A stretch of 23,502 bases of DNA from a virus, in IMG/VR virus record IMGVR_UViG_3300037119_007624, positions 1-23,502 of that record; one strand, given 5' to 3'. The notes beneath the pieces are model-generated. The model was not told where the DNA came from. It ran no database searches and saw nothing but the letters and a program-made list of their open reading frames with translations. Within the stretch, counting starts at the first letter, position 1. Every line of letters begins with the position of its first letter. The position numbers and the translations under genes are program-made. This document shows positions 13,645-22,030 of this stretch, piece after piece.

Positions 13645-14577
13645 TCATCTCCAGGCGGATCGGTAATGCACGGTCATGGTGGGAGCGCCGGCCGAGGTGC
13701 CGTAGAACACCAGCGGGCGGACCGTTCCCGGGGGCAGCACCGGCCAGCCCCCGAACAGGGTGATCTGCCCGCGGCGGCTCAGGGTGCCGGCCTGCACGGC
13801 CGCGTGCCCGGGGATGATCAGGCCGCCGGTGGTGGGCTGCGGCTGGTCGTCGCAGTTGAGGTACAGCGAGACCCCGTCGTCGACGGTGCCGGTGAACGTG
13901 ACCTGGGTGCCGGTCACGGTGTCCATCACCGACGGGTTGTCCACCGGCCCCAGGAACTCGATCACCGGCCCGACCGGCGCGGTGCCGGGGTTGGCCGGGT
14001 AGACCAGGGCCGGACCGCCGCCGAACCCCGCGGAGATCCCCGGCGCGGACGCCGAGATCCCGGAGCCGCCGGCGTCGATGCCGCTGCTGCCCGGGTTGAA
14101 CAGCGGGGTGGAGATGGCCGACACGGTGGCCGCAAACTTCCGCGGGTCCGGGGCGACGAGCTGCACCGAGAACTCCAGCGAGTTCCAGTTCCGGTCCTTG
14201 CTCAAGATCGCACCGTCGAGCTCGACCGCGGCGGTGTAGGCCCCGGTCTCGTCGGTCACGGTCAGCGGGTAGAGCAGCGTCGGGTCCGGGCACATGCCCA
14301 TGAACTCCTGCTGCGCCCGACGCATCAGCACGGTGCTCGGGGCGGTGATCGCCACGACCAGCCCGACGGTGCGGATGTCGCGGTAGTTCGCCGCCCGCCA
14401 CACCCCGTCCGTGGTGACCCGCGGGGTGCGCATCGGCTTGGTCGCCGCCGAGCCGAACCAGCCGGTCTCCTCGGTGCACACCCACTCGACACCATCGCTG
14501 TCGAGGTAGGGCGCGTAGTCGCCGACGTTGGCCAGCAGGTGGTGCGACATCGTGAAGGTGTCCAAGGTCAGCAGCAC
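13645..14577 (-). CDS. Distal tail (Dit-like) minor tail protein, 310 aa
   Basis: A 310-residue protein starting at GTG 14577 with a GAGGAGGG ribosome site, 12 bases after the tape-measure stop, where siphophage distal tail genes normally lie. It contains typical elements: WFGSAATKPMRTPRVTTDGV in the first third, then RTVGLVVAITAP, RRAQQEFMGM, a beta barrel with VELDGAILSKDRNWNSLEFSV and VAPDPRKF (about residues 125-150), a Gly/Ser-rich linker (165-190), and a C-terminal beta sandwich (about 200-310). Dit proteins form the ring that joins tail tube to tip. The name rests on position and these motifs. Confidence 0.75.
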   Translation of the reverse strand: MLLTLDTFTMSHHLLANVGDYAPYLDSDGVEWVCTEETGWFGSAATKPMRTPRVTTDGVWRAANYRDIRTVGLVVAITAPSTVLMRRAQQEFMGMCPDPTLLYPLTVTDETGAYTAAVELDGAILSKDRNWNSLEFSVQLVAPDPRKFAATVSAISTPLFNPGSSGIDAGGSGISASAPGISAGFGGGPALVYPANPGTAPVGPVIEFLGPVDNPSVMDTVTGTQVTFTGTVDDGVSLYLNCDDQPQPTTGGLIIPGHAAVQAGTLSRRGQITLFGGWPVLPPGTVRPLVFYGTSAGAPTMTVHYRSAWR

Positions 14578-14589
14578 CGGACCCTCCTC

Positions 14590-17500
14590 TCAGGCCTGGC
14601 GGGCGGCGAAGGCCTGGCGCCGCTCGAACTCGGCGAACGCCCGCTGCGGGGTCCACCCGGTGTCGTGCAGGTGCAGGTGGCTCTCGCCGCCGGCGGTCCG
14701 CGGGTTGCGGGTGAGGTGGGTGACCAGCCGATCGAAGCTCCGCGTCTGGTCCGCGGTGAGCACCCGCTCCGGCATCCCGGTCCCGTTGATCACGGTGGTG
14801 ATGCCGGGGGGCAGGTAGCCGCCGGTGTCGAAGCCGCCGTACTGCCCGACCAGCCCGGTGGCCTGGTTCATCCGAGTGGCGTAGCGATCCGGGAACGCGG
14901 AGCGCTGGATGCTCTGCGCGAGCCGACCGGGATCCTGCGCAAACCAGTTCCAGGGGAACCCGGCGAAGAACTTGCCGGCCGCGTAGGTCACGTTGGTCAG
15001 CTGCGCCGGGCTGCCCCAGCCCATCGAGGGCCGCTGCTGGAACACACCCAGCGAGTCGTGGTCGACCGCCACCTTGAGGTTGCGCAGGTTGGACTCGACC
15101 AGCCCGGTGGCCACCCCGATGATCGCGGCCTGCCGGGCCCGGTCCCCGAACCGGCCACGAGCCACATCGGAGATGATCTTGACGATGCCCGGGGCCTCGT
15201 CGCTGGTCGCACCCGTCGCCGCCCCGCCCGCCGCGGTGGCCTCGGCGTCCTTGCTCACGGCCACCTGGAACAGCCGGTCGAGCACCTTCTTGATCGCGCC
15301 GGCGGCCATGTTCCCGCCGAACGTCTTGCCGGGGATGGCACCGATCGCGGTGCGGACCGGGTCGATGACCGAGCGGGCCTTGTCGGTGAGGTAGGTGACG
15401 ATGGCCCCGACGGCCGTGCCGAGTGCCCCGAGTGCGATCCCGGTGCCGCCCCGGGCCAGTCCGGCCGCGGTCATAGCCCAATGAACGTGATCATAGTGTC
15501 CACTGCGGACAGTGGGGTTGTAGACGTGGTGGCGGCCGTCCTTGACGTTGTACGGCCCCGGCGTGTGGATCAGCTCGGAGATCGAGCCCCCGAACTTGTC
15601 GTAGATCCACTTGTCGATGGCGCGCATGTCGCCGCCGGCGATGTCGATGGCCTGGCCGGTGTTGTGGTAGCTGCCCGGCTCATTGCGCACCGAGCTGGAC
15701 AGCCGGGCGTACGGGATCGCGGCATGGACGATGGCCCACATCGCCTTCCACAACCCGCTGTCCCCGCCGCCGACCGGCGCCCCGAACACCGCACCGGTCT
15801 CCGGGGGCCGGATGAACCGCACCGGGTTCTCGTGCGCCCGGTTGATCGCGTCCATGGCCTGCGGGCCCATCGCGGCGGTGGCCTCCGGGCGCACGATGTA
15901 CTCCCCGCCGGCCAGCAGGTAGGGCTGGTTGCCGCGCCGCGCCGGGATGGAGTCGTGGCCGGGGCTGTAGCCGGGCAGCTGCCCGGACACAGGTGTCCCG
16001 TCGTACTCGTCCACGTAGCCGCCGCGGGCCAGGTTGCGGGAGCGCTGCAGGGCGCCGCCGACCCCGCCGGGGCCCGGGTTGGGGATCCGCGGGATGGAGA
16101 TGGTGATCTCGAAGCCGAGCGCCTTGGCCAGCCCGGACAGCGCCCCGCCGAACCCGTTGAGGATGTCGATCACCGAGTTGACCCCGCCGATGAACGCCCG
16201 GCGCATGCCGTCGAACATCGCGCCCTGCCAGCCCTCGACATCGAAGCTGATCATGTCGAGCCAGCCGTGGATGGCGTTGAACAGGGACATCATCGCCGTG
16301 TCGACGATGATCTTGGCCTGGTTGCCCCAGTTCCCGAAGGCGATCAGGTTGTCGGTGATCCAGATGCTGAACGAGGTCTTGGTGTCGGTGTTGGACTTGT
16401 CGACCCCGCCGATCCGCTCGCCGGCCCAGGTGCCCAGCTTGCCGGCCTGCTCGCCGACCCACACGCCGAGGTCGACGACGGTGTCGGTGCCCCACTTCTT
16501 GAGGTTGGTCTTCGAGGTGCCGGTGAACCAGTCGACGAGCTTGAACGCCGAGCCGGTCCAGGTGCCGACCGTGACCACCGCGTCGGTGCCCCGGGTCTTG
16601 AGATCCTTGTTGGTCTCCACCCCGAACGAGTTGATCAGACCGAGGGCGCCGCCGGTCCACAGCGCGATGTTCGCCAGGTGCCCGGCGCCGGTGGCCTTAG
16701 TGGTCTTGTTCTGCTCGTCCCCGGCGCTGTTGAGGACCTTCTCGGCCTTCCCTTTCCAGTCCAGGAGGTCGAGCAAGGACCCCGCGAGCTCCTTGGACAT
16801 GGCCTTGGTGAAGCGCATGACTGGGCTGTTCTCGAACTGCGATGCCGACGGGCCGAAGGTGGACTCCCCGGTGGTCAGGGTGTGCCAGATCCGGTCCAGC
16901 TCGCTGCGGCCCCGGAGGCCGAACGCCTGGTCCGCCGCCGCCGCCGCGTCGCTGGAGACCTGCTGCCCGATCGTCGGGCCCTGTCCGAACTCCAGCTTGG
17001 GCGACCGGGACCGCTGCAGCGCGCTCTGGTTCGCCGGCACGTTGTTGGGGTCCTCGCCGGCCAGCTTGTGCAGCTCGTCGCTGACCAGTTTCGCGGCGGT
17101 GAACGCCGCGCCGAATGCCAGCGCGATGAGCCCGATGTTGGTCACCGCGCCGGTCACCCCACCGGCGGCGGACAGCACCTTGATCGAGTCGACGGCGTCC
17201 TTGAGCCCCTTGCCCCCGTTGACCAGCCCGGCCACCATCTCGGCGGACTTGAACAGCAGGAAGAAGTCGATCAATGCGATGAGCACCGGCTGCGGGATCT
17301 TGGCCAGCTCCGTCATCACGGCCTGCAGGATGATCAGGTTGGGGGCGCTGGCCAGCGCGATGATCATGCTGCCGACGACGTCGCCGAGCTTCTTGAGGAT
17401 GTCCCAGATCCGCGGCCCGTTCTCCTTCACGTACGCCATGAAGTCGTTGAACTTCGAGTTACCTCCGCTGGCGGCGGACTGGCCGAAGTCGGCGAACTTC

Positions 17501-19893
17501 TTGGTGATCCCCTCGATGCCCTCGTTCATGGAGCGGAAGAACGGGCGGAACGCCTCGGCCAGCCCGGAGAACCCGGTGAAGATGTTGCCGGCGATCCGGC
17601 CGAAGGTCCGGATGGCGCCCGGCGCCTCCTCGGTCAGGTAGTCGATGAACCGCTTCCAGATCGGCCCGCCCAAGGCGTCGCCGGCGTCGATGGCCACCTG
17701 CCCCAGGGCCCGGGAGGTGACGTCGAGCAGCCGCTTGATGCCGTCGAAGGCGGGCTCCGCGCGCCGGGCCCCCTCGATGATCCCGGGCAGCAGCCCCTCC
17801 GCGGCGGTCTCCCGGAGCTCGGCGAACTTGGGCTTGAGCTCGGCCAGGTAGAACTCGACGAACTCGCGCCCGGCCGGGGTCAGCTTGGCCAGCGCGGCGG
17901 CGTAGGCGTCCGCTCCCTTGGCGGCGGACTCGGCGGCCGGGGCGGCGTCGAGCTGAGCCCGCTCCAGGGCCCGCTGCGCCGACTCCACCCCCGCCACGGC
18001 GGTGGCGATCGACGCGTCGGCCTGCCGGTGCTGCTCGGCGGCGGCCATCTTGGCGGCGGTGATCTGCTCCTCGGCCGCGATGTGCTGGGCGGCCTGCGCA
18101 CGGCGGGCCTCGGCGAGGGCCAGGGTGGCCTTCTCGGTGCCCTCAGCGGCCCGGGTGACGCCTTCCTGGGCCCGCACGACACCCGCGGAGCCCTCGATGC
18201 CTTCGGCGTCGGCCTCGCGCTGCTGAGCGGCCAGCTGCACCCCGCGGGCCTTGGTCTCGATCAGGTGCTGGGTGGCCTCATCCAGCGCCAGCTGGTCCTT
18301 CTCCAGCTGCAGCCCGGTGATGTGCTGCGCCCGGTCCAGCTCGATCTTCTCCCGGGCCTCCCGGAGCCGGATCTCCGCGCCGCGGGTGGCCAGCGCGTTG
18401 TCGGCGAGGGAGAACGTGAGCTGTTCGAGCTGCTCGCGGGCGGCCTTGCGGGCGTCGGTGAGCGCGATCTGGGCGGTCCGCTCGCCGCGCTGCGCGGTCT
18501 CCAGGGACTGCTCCGCGGTGGTGACCCGGGCCGCCGCGGTGGCCGCCCCGTCGGCACCGGCGCGCACCGCCGCGTCCACCCGCGCCTGCGCGGCGACGGC
18601 CCCGGCGGCGGCCGACGCGCGGGCGTTGGCGAGGCGACCGACGGCGTTGGTAACCCCCTCCTCGGCGTTGGTGATCGCCATCGCGTGCACCTGCGCCTGG
18701 CGGGCGGCGACCTCCTGCTGCTGCGCGGAGACCCGACCGGTGGCGGCGGACTGGGCCTGCATGGACTCGTTGGCCTTGAGCGCGGTCCCGATCCCGCCCA
18801 GGCCCAGCGCGAGGGCACCGACCCCGGCCACCGCGATGGGCAGCCCGGTGAGCAGACCTCCGGCGCCGCCCAGCAGGGTGGCGCCGATCGGGACGGCCAG
18901 CGGGCCCAGCAGCAGCATGCCGCGCTGCAGGTTGGACATCTCCGCGCCGGCCTCGGCGAACCGGGCGGCCAGCGACCGGATCCCGCCCTCGGCGATGCTG
19001 GTGTCGGCGTCGACGTGGAACGTCACGTCGCGGCTGGCGTAGGCCCGCAGCGCGTCGATCTCGGCGATGGCCTGCCCGGTCTCGGCGCGGACCAGCATCG
19101 AGGTGTCGCCGCCGGCGAAGGTCTGCCCGTCGAGGTCGAAGTCCCGCCCCCCGGAGAGCTGGGCCATCGCGGCCCGCTGCGCGTCGAGGTCGGCGAGGAA
19201 CCGGTTGGAGTTGGCCGCGGTGACCGACTCGGCGCGGCTGCGCAGATCCTCCAGCCCCGCCTTGAGCTGGGCCAGCTTCCGCTCGGCCGGGTCGATGTCG
19301 ATGTCGATCACACGCCGGGCCTCGACCGCGGACTCGATCTGCCGGTCCAGGGCCTGCACGTCGGCCTGCGCCTTGGCGGTGGTGACCTGCAGCTCGTGGC
19401 GGGTCCGGAAGACGTCCTCGTACTCGCCCTTGAGCCGCTCGATGTCCGCTTCGACCCGCTCGGTGTTGCCGCCGATGGAGATCCGGGCCACCCGCTCGCG
19501 GGTGAGCTTCTGCAGCTCCTCGTCCAGCCGCGCCAGGTCGGCGTCGAAGTCGCTGGTGTCGATCGAGGCCTTGGCGTCACGGAACGCGGTCTCGTACTGC
19601 CGCTTGAGCTCGGCGATCTTGAGCTCGGCCTCGGCGGCGTTGGCCGACAGGTTGGGGTCACCGATCGCGGCGAGGGCCTTGTCGATGGACTTCTTGGCCT
19701 GCTCGCCGAACGTGGTGCCGTACTTCTCCCCCTTGGTGACCGCCTGCGCCTCGTCGACCTGCGGCTCGACCTGGACCTCGTACTTGGACCGGATGGCCTT
19801 GAGCTGGGCCTCCATGTCCTTCTGGAACTCGTCGAGGCTCGGCCGGACCTCGGCGTGCGCGGTGCCCGCGCGGAATCCTGGACCTCCCGGCAT
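14590..19893 (-). CDS. Tape measure protein with two murein-hydrolase-like domains, 1767 aa
   Basis: A 1767-residue protein starting at ATG 19893 (GGAG six bases upstream). Residues about 20-290 and 380-720 are long Ala/Glu/Gln/Arg-rich helices. Hydrophobic segments lie near 322-370 and 840-940. A peptidase-like domain at about 1375-1475 carries SYHNTGQAIDIAGG and GHYDHVHW, the H-x6-D and H-x-DHVH pattern of M15/LAS-type zinc peptidases. A second domain at about 1560-1680 carries ATGLVESNLRNL and SLGVFQQRPSMGWGSPAQL, the actinobacterial transglycosylase-like pattern, with its Glu intact. The C-terminus has PERVLTADQTRSF, typical of actinophage tape measures. The protein sets tail length and probably aids wall passage. 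Confidence 0.92.
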   Translation of the reverse strand: MPGGPGFRAGTAHAEVRPSLDEFQKDMEAQLKAIRSKYEVQVEPQVDEAQAVTKGEKYGTTFGEQAKKSIDKALAAIGDPNLSANAAEAELKIAELKRQYETAFRDAKASIDTSDFDADLARLDEELQKLTRERVARISIGGNTERVEADIERLKGEYEDVFRTRHELQVTTAKAQADVQALDRQIESAVEARRVIDIDIDPAERKLAQLKAGLEDLRSRAESVTAANSNRFLADLDAQRAAMAQLSGGRDFDLDGQTFAGGDTSMLVRAETGQAIAEIDALRAYASRDVTFHVDADTSIAEGGIRSLAARFAEAGAEMSNLQRGMLLLGPLAVPIGATLLGGAGGLLTGLPIAVAGVGALALGLGGIGTALKANESMQAQSAATGRVSAQQQEVAARQAQVHAMAITNAEEGVTNAVGRLANARASAAAGAVAAQARVDAAVRAGADGAATAAARVTTAEQSLETAQRGERTAQIALTDARKAAREQLEQLTFSLADNALATRGAEIRLREAREKIELDRAQHITGLQLEKDQLALDEATQHLIETKARGVQLAAQQREADAEGIEGSAGVVRAQEGVTRAAEGTEKATLALAEARRAQAAQHIAAEEQITAAKMAAAEQHRQADASIATAVAGVESAQRALERAQLDAAPAAESAAKGADAYAAALAKLTPAGREFVEFYLAELKPKFAELRETAAEGLLPGIIEGARRAEPAFDGIKRLLDVTSRALGQVAIDAGDALGGPIWKRFIDYLTEEAPGAIRTFGRIAGNIFTGFSGLAEAFRPFFRSMNEGIEGITKKFADFGQSAASGGNSKFNDFMAYVKENGPRIWDILKKLGDVVGSMIIALASAPNLIILQAVMTELAKIPQPVLIALIDFFLLFKSAEMVAGLVNGGKGLKDAVDSIKVLSAAGGVTGAVTNIGLIALAFGAAFTAAKLVSDELHKLAGEDPNNVPANQSALQRSRSPKLEFGQGPTIGQQVSSDAAAAADQAFGLRGRSELDRIWHTLTTGESTFGPSASQFENSPVMRFTKAMSKELAGSLLDLLDWKGKAEKVLNSAGDEQNKTTKATGAGHLANIALWTGGALGLINSFGVETNKDLKTRGTDAVVTVGTWTGSAFKLVDWFTGTSKTNLKKWGTDTVVDLGVWVGEQAGKLGTWAGERIGGVDKSNTDTKTSFSIWITDNLIAFGNWGNQAKIIVDTAMMSLFNAIHGWLDMISFDVEGWQGAMFDGMRRAFIGGVNSVIDILNGFGGALSGLAKALGFEITISIPRIPNPGPGGVGGALQRSRNLARGGYVDEYDGTPVSGQLPGYSPGHDSIPARRGNQPYLLAGGEYIVRPEATAAMGPQAMDAINRAHENPVRFIRPPETGAVFGAPVGGGDSGLWKAMWAIVHAAIPYARLSSSVRNEPGSYHNTGQAIDIAGGDMRAIDKWIYDKFGGSISELIHTPGPYNVKDGRHHVYNPTVRSGHYDHVHWAMTAAGLARGGTGIALGALGTAVGAIVTYLTDKARSVIDPVRTAIGAIPGKTFGGNMAAGAIKKVLDRLFQVAVSKDAEATAAGGAATGATSDEAPGIVKIISDVARGRFGDRARQAAIIGVATGLVESNLRNLKVAVDHDSLGVFQQRPSMGWGSPAQLTNVTYAAGKFFAGFPWNWFAQDPGRLAQSIQRSAFPDRYATRMNQATGLVGQYGGFDTGGYLPPGITTVINGTGMPERVLTADQTRSFDRLVTHLTRNPRTAGGESHLHLHDTGWTPQRAFAEFERRQAFAARQA

Positions 19894-19905
19894 GATCTGC
19901 TCCGA

Positions 19906-20663
19906 TCAGCCGGGGGTCCCGGACTCAGGTGGGGTGATCATGCGGGCGACCCGGGCCTGCCGAGCGGCTTCCCGGGCCCGGTTGTACGCCCGGTCGGCCG
20001 CGGTGACCGGACGCGGGAAGGGGGCGGGCTGATCGACCTGGCCGTCCTCGCTGTTCGCCGCGACGGTCACCGCGGTCAGGACCCGCAGCGCCTCCACCGC
20101 GGCCACCAGCATCTGGTATTCGCGGCTCCAGCCCAGCAGGGTGGGCGGCGGTGGGTCCCCGGTCCGGGCCAAGAACCCCTCCCAGTCCAGCGACTCGTCG
20201 TCGGCCAACGCGGCCTTGTAATGGCCGTGCTGGGGCAGTAGCGACGCCAGCCGTTCGAGCTTGGAGAACGGCAGGTCACCGGAGAAGAAATCCAGGATGT
20301 CGATGCCCAGCTCGTGGTGGAGGTCGTATTCCAGCTCCGGGCCGTAGCGGTCGATCAGGTCGATCAGCCCGTCACTTCCCCCGTGCTCACCCCCCAGGCC
20401 TCACCCATGTCCTTGAGGATGGTCAGGATCAGATCGCCGGGGGCGTCGTCGAACAGGGCGATGAGCTCCTGGGCCTTCTCGTCGCCGAACAGGGCGGCGA
20501 TGCAGGAGTCGGAGTCCTCGGCGCGCAACGCATTCCGAAACGCCTTCTGCTGGCGCCCGGTGGGGAAGTGAACTTCGAGGGTGTCCCCGGAGGGCAGCGG
20601 GATCTCCAACGGTTCCCGCCGCGCCTCCTCGACATACTGATCGAAGCTCTTGAGCTTCTTCAC
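19906..20663 (-). CDS. Frameshifted tail assembly chaperone (G-T type), 252 aa
   Basis: A -1 frameshift near the end of the 99-aa chaperone frame joins it to a downstream frame ending at 19906. That frame has no start codon near its beginning, yet it encodes a typical T-domain: LIDLIDRYGPELEYDLHHEL, GIDILDFFSGDLPFSKLERL, LLPQHGHYKAALADDES, then WSREYQMLVAAVEALRVLTA and a helical, Arg/Ala-rich end. The layout matches lambda G/GT and its actinophage counterparts, which wrap the tape measure during tail assembly. An upstream TGA in the -1 frame confines the shift to about 40 bases at 20364-20404. A separate T product starting at ATG 20208 is a less likely alternative. Confidence 0.85.
20364..20663 (-). 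CDS. Tail assembly chaperone (G type), 99 aa
   Basis: A 99-residue acidic protein starting at GTG 20663, overlapping the upstream stop (GTGA), with GGGGAG nearby. It begins with the KLKSFDQYVEEARREPLEI string, then a small beta motif (GDTLEVHFPTGRQQKAF) and helices (DSCIAALFGDEKAQELIALF, then GDLILTILKDMGEAWG). This matches the short first product of actinophage chaperone pairs, encoded just before the tape measure. It should be the abundant form, with a minority of ribosomes shifting to make the longer product. Confidence 0.88.
   Translation of the reverse strand: MKKLKSFDQYVEEARREPLEIPLPSGDTLEVHFPTGRQQKAFRNALRAEDSDSCIAALFGDEKAQELIALFDDAPGDLILTILKDMGEAWGVSTGEVTG
20376..20395 (-). promoter_or_regulatory. 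Programmed -1 frameshift window with two candidate slippery runs
   Basis: On the minus strand, GGGGGG (20390-20395) and GGGGGAA (20376-20382) lie between a TGA in the -1 frame and the TGA of the zero frame. Either lets a GGG-decoding tRNA slip back one base. The GGGGGAA run is, from memory, closer to slippery sites used in phage chaperone genes. Neither is a perfect X-XXY-YYZ heptamer, so the exact site is undecided. Confidence 0.6.
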
Positions 20664-20818
20664 TCACTCCCCCGGGGCGCCGGCGCCGGTGGGGACTTGG
20701 GTGCCGGCTGCTTGTCGGCCAGCCGGTAGCCCTGGCACTGCAGGTCGTTGGCCTCCTCCGCGGTGCCGGCCACCCACGGGTTGCCGTTCGGGTCGACCAG
20801 GTGGATCTCCTCGGCCAT
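20660..20818 (-). CDS. Small protein between major tail protein and chaperones, 52 aa
   Basis: A 52-residue protein starting at ATG 20818 with a GGAG site seven bases upstream. The first 35 residues read EEIHLVDPNGNPWVAGT and EEANDLQCQGYRLAD, a small beta-alpha motif followed by a Pro/Ala/Lys-rich tail. A short gene of this sort often lies between major tail protein and chaperone genes in actinophages. Its function is not known to me. The stop overlaps the chaperone GTG (GTGA), so the two are probably coupled. Confidence 0.65.
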   Translation of the reverse strand: MAEEIHLVDPNGNPWVAGTAEEANDLQCQGYRLADKQPAPKSPPAPAPRGSE

Positions 20819-20870
20819 GGTGGCGCTCCTTGTCTCTATGTATCGGTCATCAGGACACTGCAGGTCAGGG

Positions 20871-21530
20871 TCAGGAGAACTGCATGGCGGCGGTCCGCGA
20901 GTTCCACCCGGGGCCACCGTAGAGGTGCCGCACGGAGTAGCCGAGGACGCCGTCGGTGTAGGCGGTGTAGGTGACGTCGCGGTTGATCGAGTCCACCCCG
21001 TCACTGATCTTGATGTTGCCGACCGAGGTCATCGTGACCCGGGGCAGGTCCATCGCCACGAAGATCGAGTCGGTGCCGGTGCCGTCCGTCCACAGGATCA
21101 GCATCCGCAGCGGAATGGTGGTCGGGCGCACCGGCTCGGTGAAGTTGAGCTCACCGGTGGACACCGTGAGAATGGTGCCGCCGAGCGAGACCGTGTGGTA
21201 GCTCTCCAGCGTGATCCGCTTGGTCTCCTGCATGGAGAACTTGACCGTGACCTCATTCTTCGTGATGTCGTTCCGGGTGGGCACCAGCTGGCCCACGGAC
21301 ATGGTCGGAACGGTCGCGATCTGGCGGGCCACGTCGATGCCCTGCGCCTTGTCCAGGAAGCCGACATCGACATACCCGGCGGGCAGCGCATTGAGCGCGT
21401 TCGCCACGCCGGCGCCGGTGGTCAGCGCGGTGGGCGGGGTGACGGTCATCGGCGCCAGGAACACGTCGGCATCGAGGGACTTGCGAATGAAGTCGGTGTT
21501 GCGCTGCTGAACGGACGTATACGTGACCAC
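20871..21530 (-). CDS. Major tail (tube) protein, 219 aa
   Basis: A 219-residue protein starting at GTG 21530, six bases after a GGAGG site; this start gives the conserved-looking VTYTSVQQRNTDFIRKS opening. It has the composition and order of siphophage tube proteins: a loop with LNALPAGYVDVGFLDKAQG, then strands NEVTVKFSMQETKRITLESY, LTVSTGELNFTEP, LRMLILWTDGTG and VTMTSVGNIKISDGVDSINR, ending YGGPGWNSRTAAMQFS. Hexameric rings of this protein stack to form the tail tube around the tape measure. It lies between the tail terminator and the chaperones, as expected. The 98 bases upstream hold no promoter I can recognise. Confidence 0.85.
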   Translation of the reverse strand: MVTYTSVQQRNTDFIRKSLDADVFLAPMTVTPPTALTTGAGVANALNALPAGYVDVGFLDKAQGIDVARQIATVPTMSVGQLVPTRNDITKNEVTVKFSMQETKRITLESYHTVSLGGTILTVSTGELNFTEPVRPTTIPLRMLILWTDGTGTDSIFVAMDLPRVTMTSVGNIKISDGVDSINRDVTYTAYTDGVLGYSVRHLYGGPGWNSRTAAMQFS

Positions 21531-21628
21531 AGTGGACCTCCGAAGGGGAACTACTTGGTGTCCGGCGGACTCACCCGGCCGGTGGACGTGCAGAACGGCA
21601 TTGCGGAGTGGCCTTGCGCTGTGACCGC

Positions 21629-22030
21629 TCAGGCGGGCCGCAGCCGTCGCATGGACAGCTGGTAGACCGCCACGACCAGGCGTAAGTCCTGGTCGGGGTA
21701 GGGGATGAGCATCGGGGACGCGATGCTGATCGTGTAGTCGATGCAGGCGGTGCCCCCGTCGAGGGGGACCCCGGTGTGCACGGCGGCCAGGATCAGCTGC
21801 CGGGCCCGTTCGGCCAGTGACCACGCCCCGGGCCGGTCGGTGGCGAACACCGCGATCTCCAGGTGGGCGTGGTCGGTCAGCCCGTCGTCGTCGCCGCCGA
21901 CGCGGGTGAGCGCGATCAGCGGCGGGACCAGGGTCACCGGGGTGGCGGTCACCACGGTCACCCCCAGCGGGGCGAGCACCGCGCGGCCGACCTGTTCGGC
22001 GTCGGGGTAGACCCCCAGCAGCTCGGTCAC
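21629..22030 (-). CDS. Tail terminator protein, 133 aa
   Basis: A 133-residue protein starting at GTG 22030, overlapping the gp10-like stop (GTGA); the longer open frame upstream is only the shadow of that gene. It begins VTELLGVYPDAEQVGRAVLA and shows alternating strands and helices: PLIALTRVGGDDDGLTDHAHL, EIAVFATDRPGAWSLAERAR, then DYTISIASPMLIPYPDQDLR and a terminal LVVAVYQLSMRRLR. These are the size, order and pattern of actinophage tail terminators, which cap the finished tube and join it to the head. Confidence comes mainly from gene order and the (R/D)VGG-x6-D-x-A pattern. Confidence 0.75.
   Translation of the reverse strand: MTELLGVYPDAEQVGRAVLAPLGVTVVTATPVTLVPPLIALTRVGGDDDGLTDHAHLEIAVFATDRPGAWSLAERARQLILAAVHTGVPLDGGTACIDYTISIASPMLIPYPDQDLRLVVAVYQLSMRRLRPA

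Noticed and set aside
13582-20241. A plus-strand open frame of more than 2200 codons antisense to the tape measure, distal tail and chaperone genes
   Set aside because: It has the G/R/P/V/D/L-rich, domain-free composition of an antisense shadow in high-GC DNA. The minus-strand genes underneath have clear family motifs, ribosome sites and correct order.
21531-21628. Promoter for the major tail protein in the 98-base gap
   Set aside because: I found no convincing -35/-10 pair on the minus strand and only a weak CCGGC/GCCGG inverted repeat.
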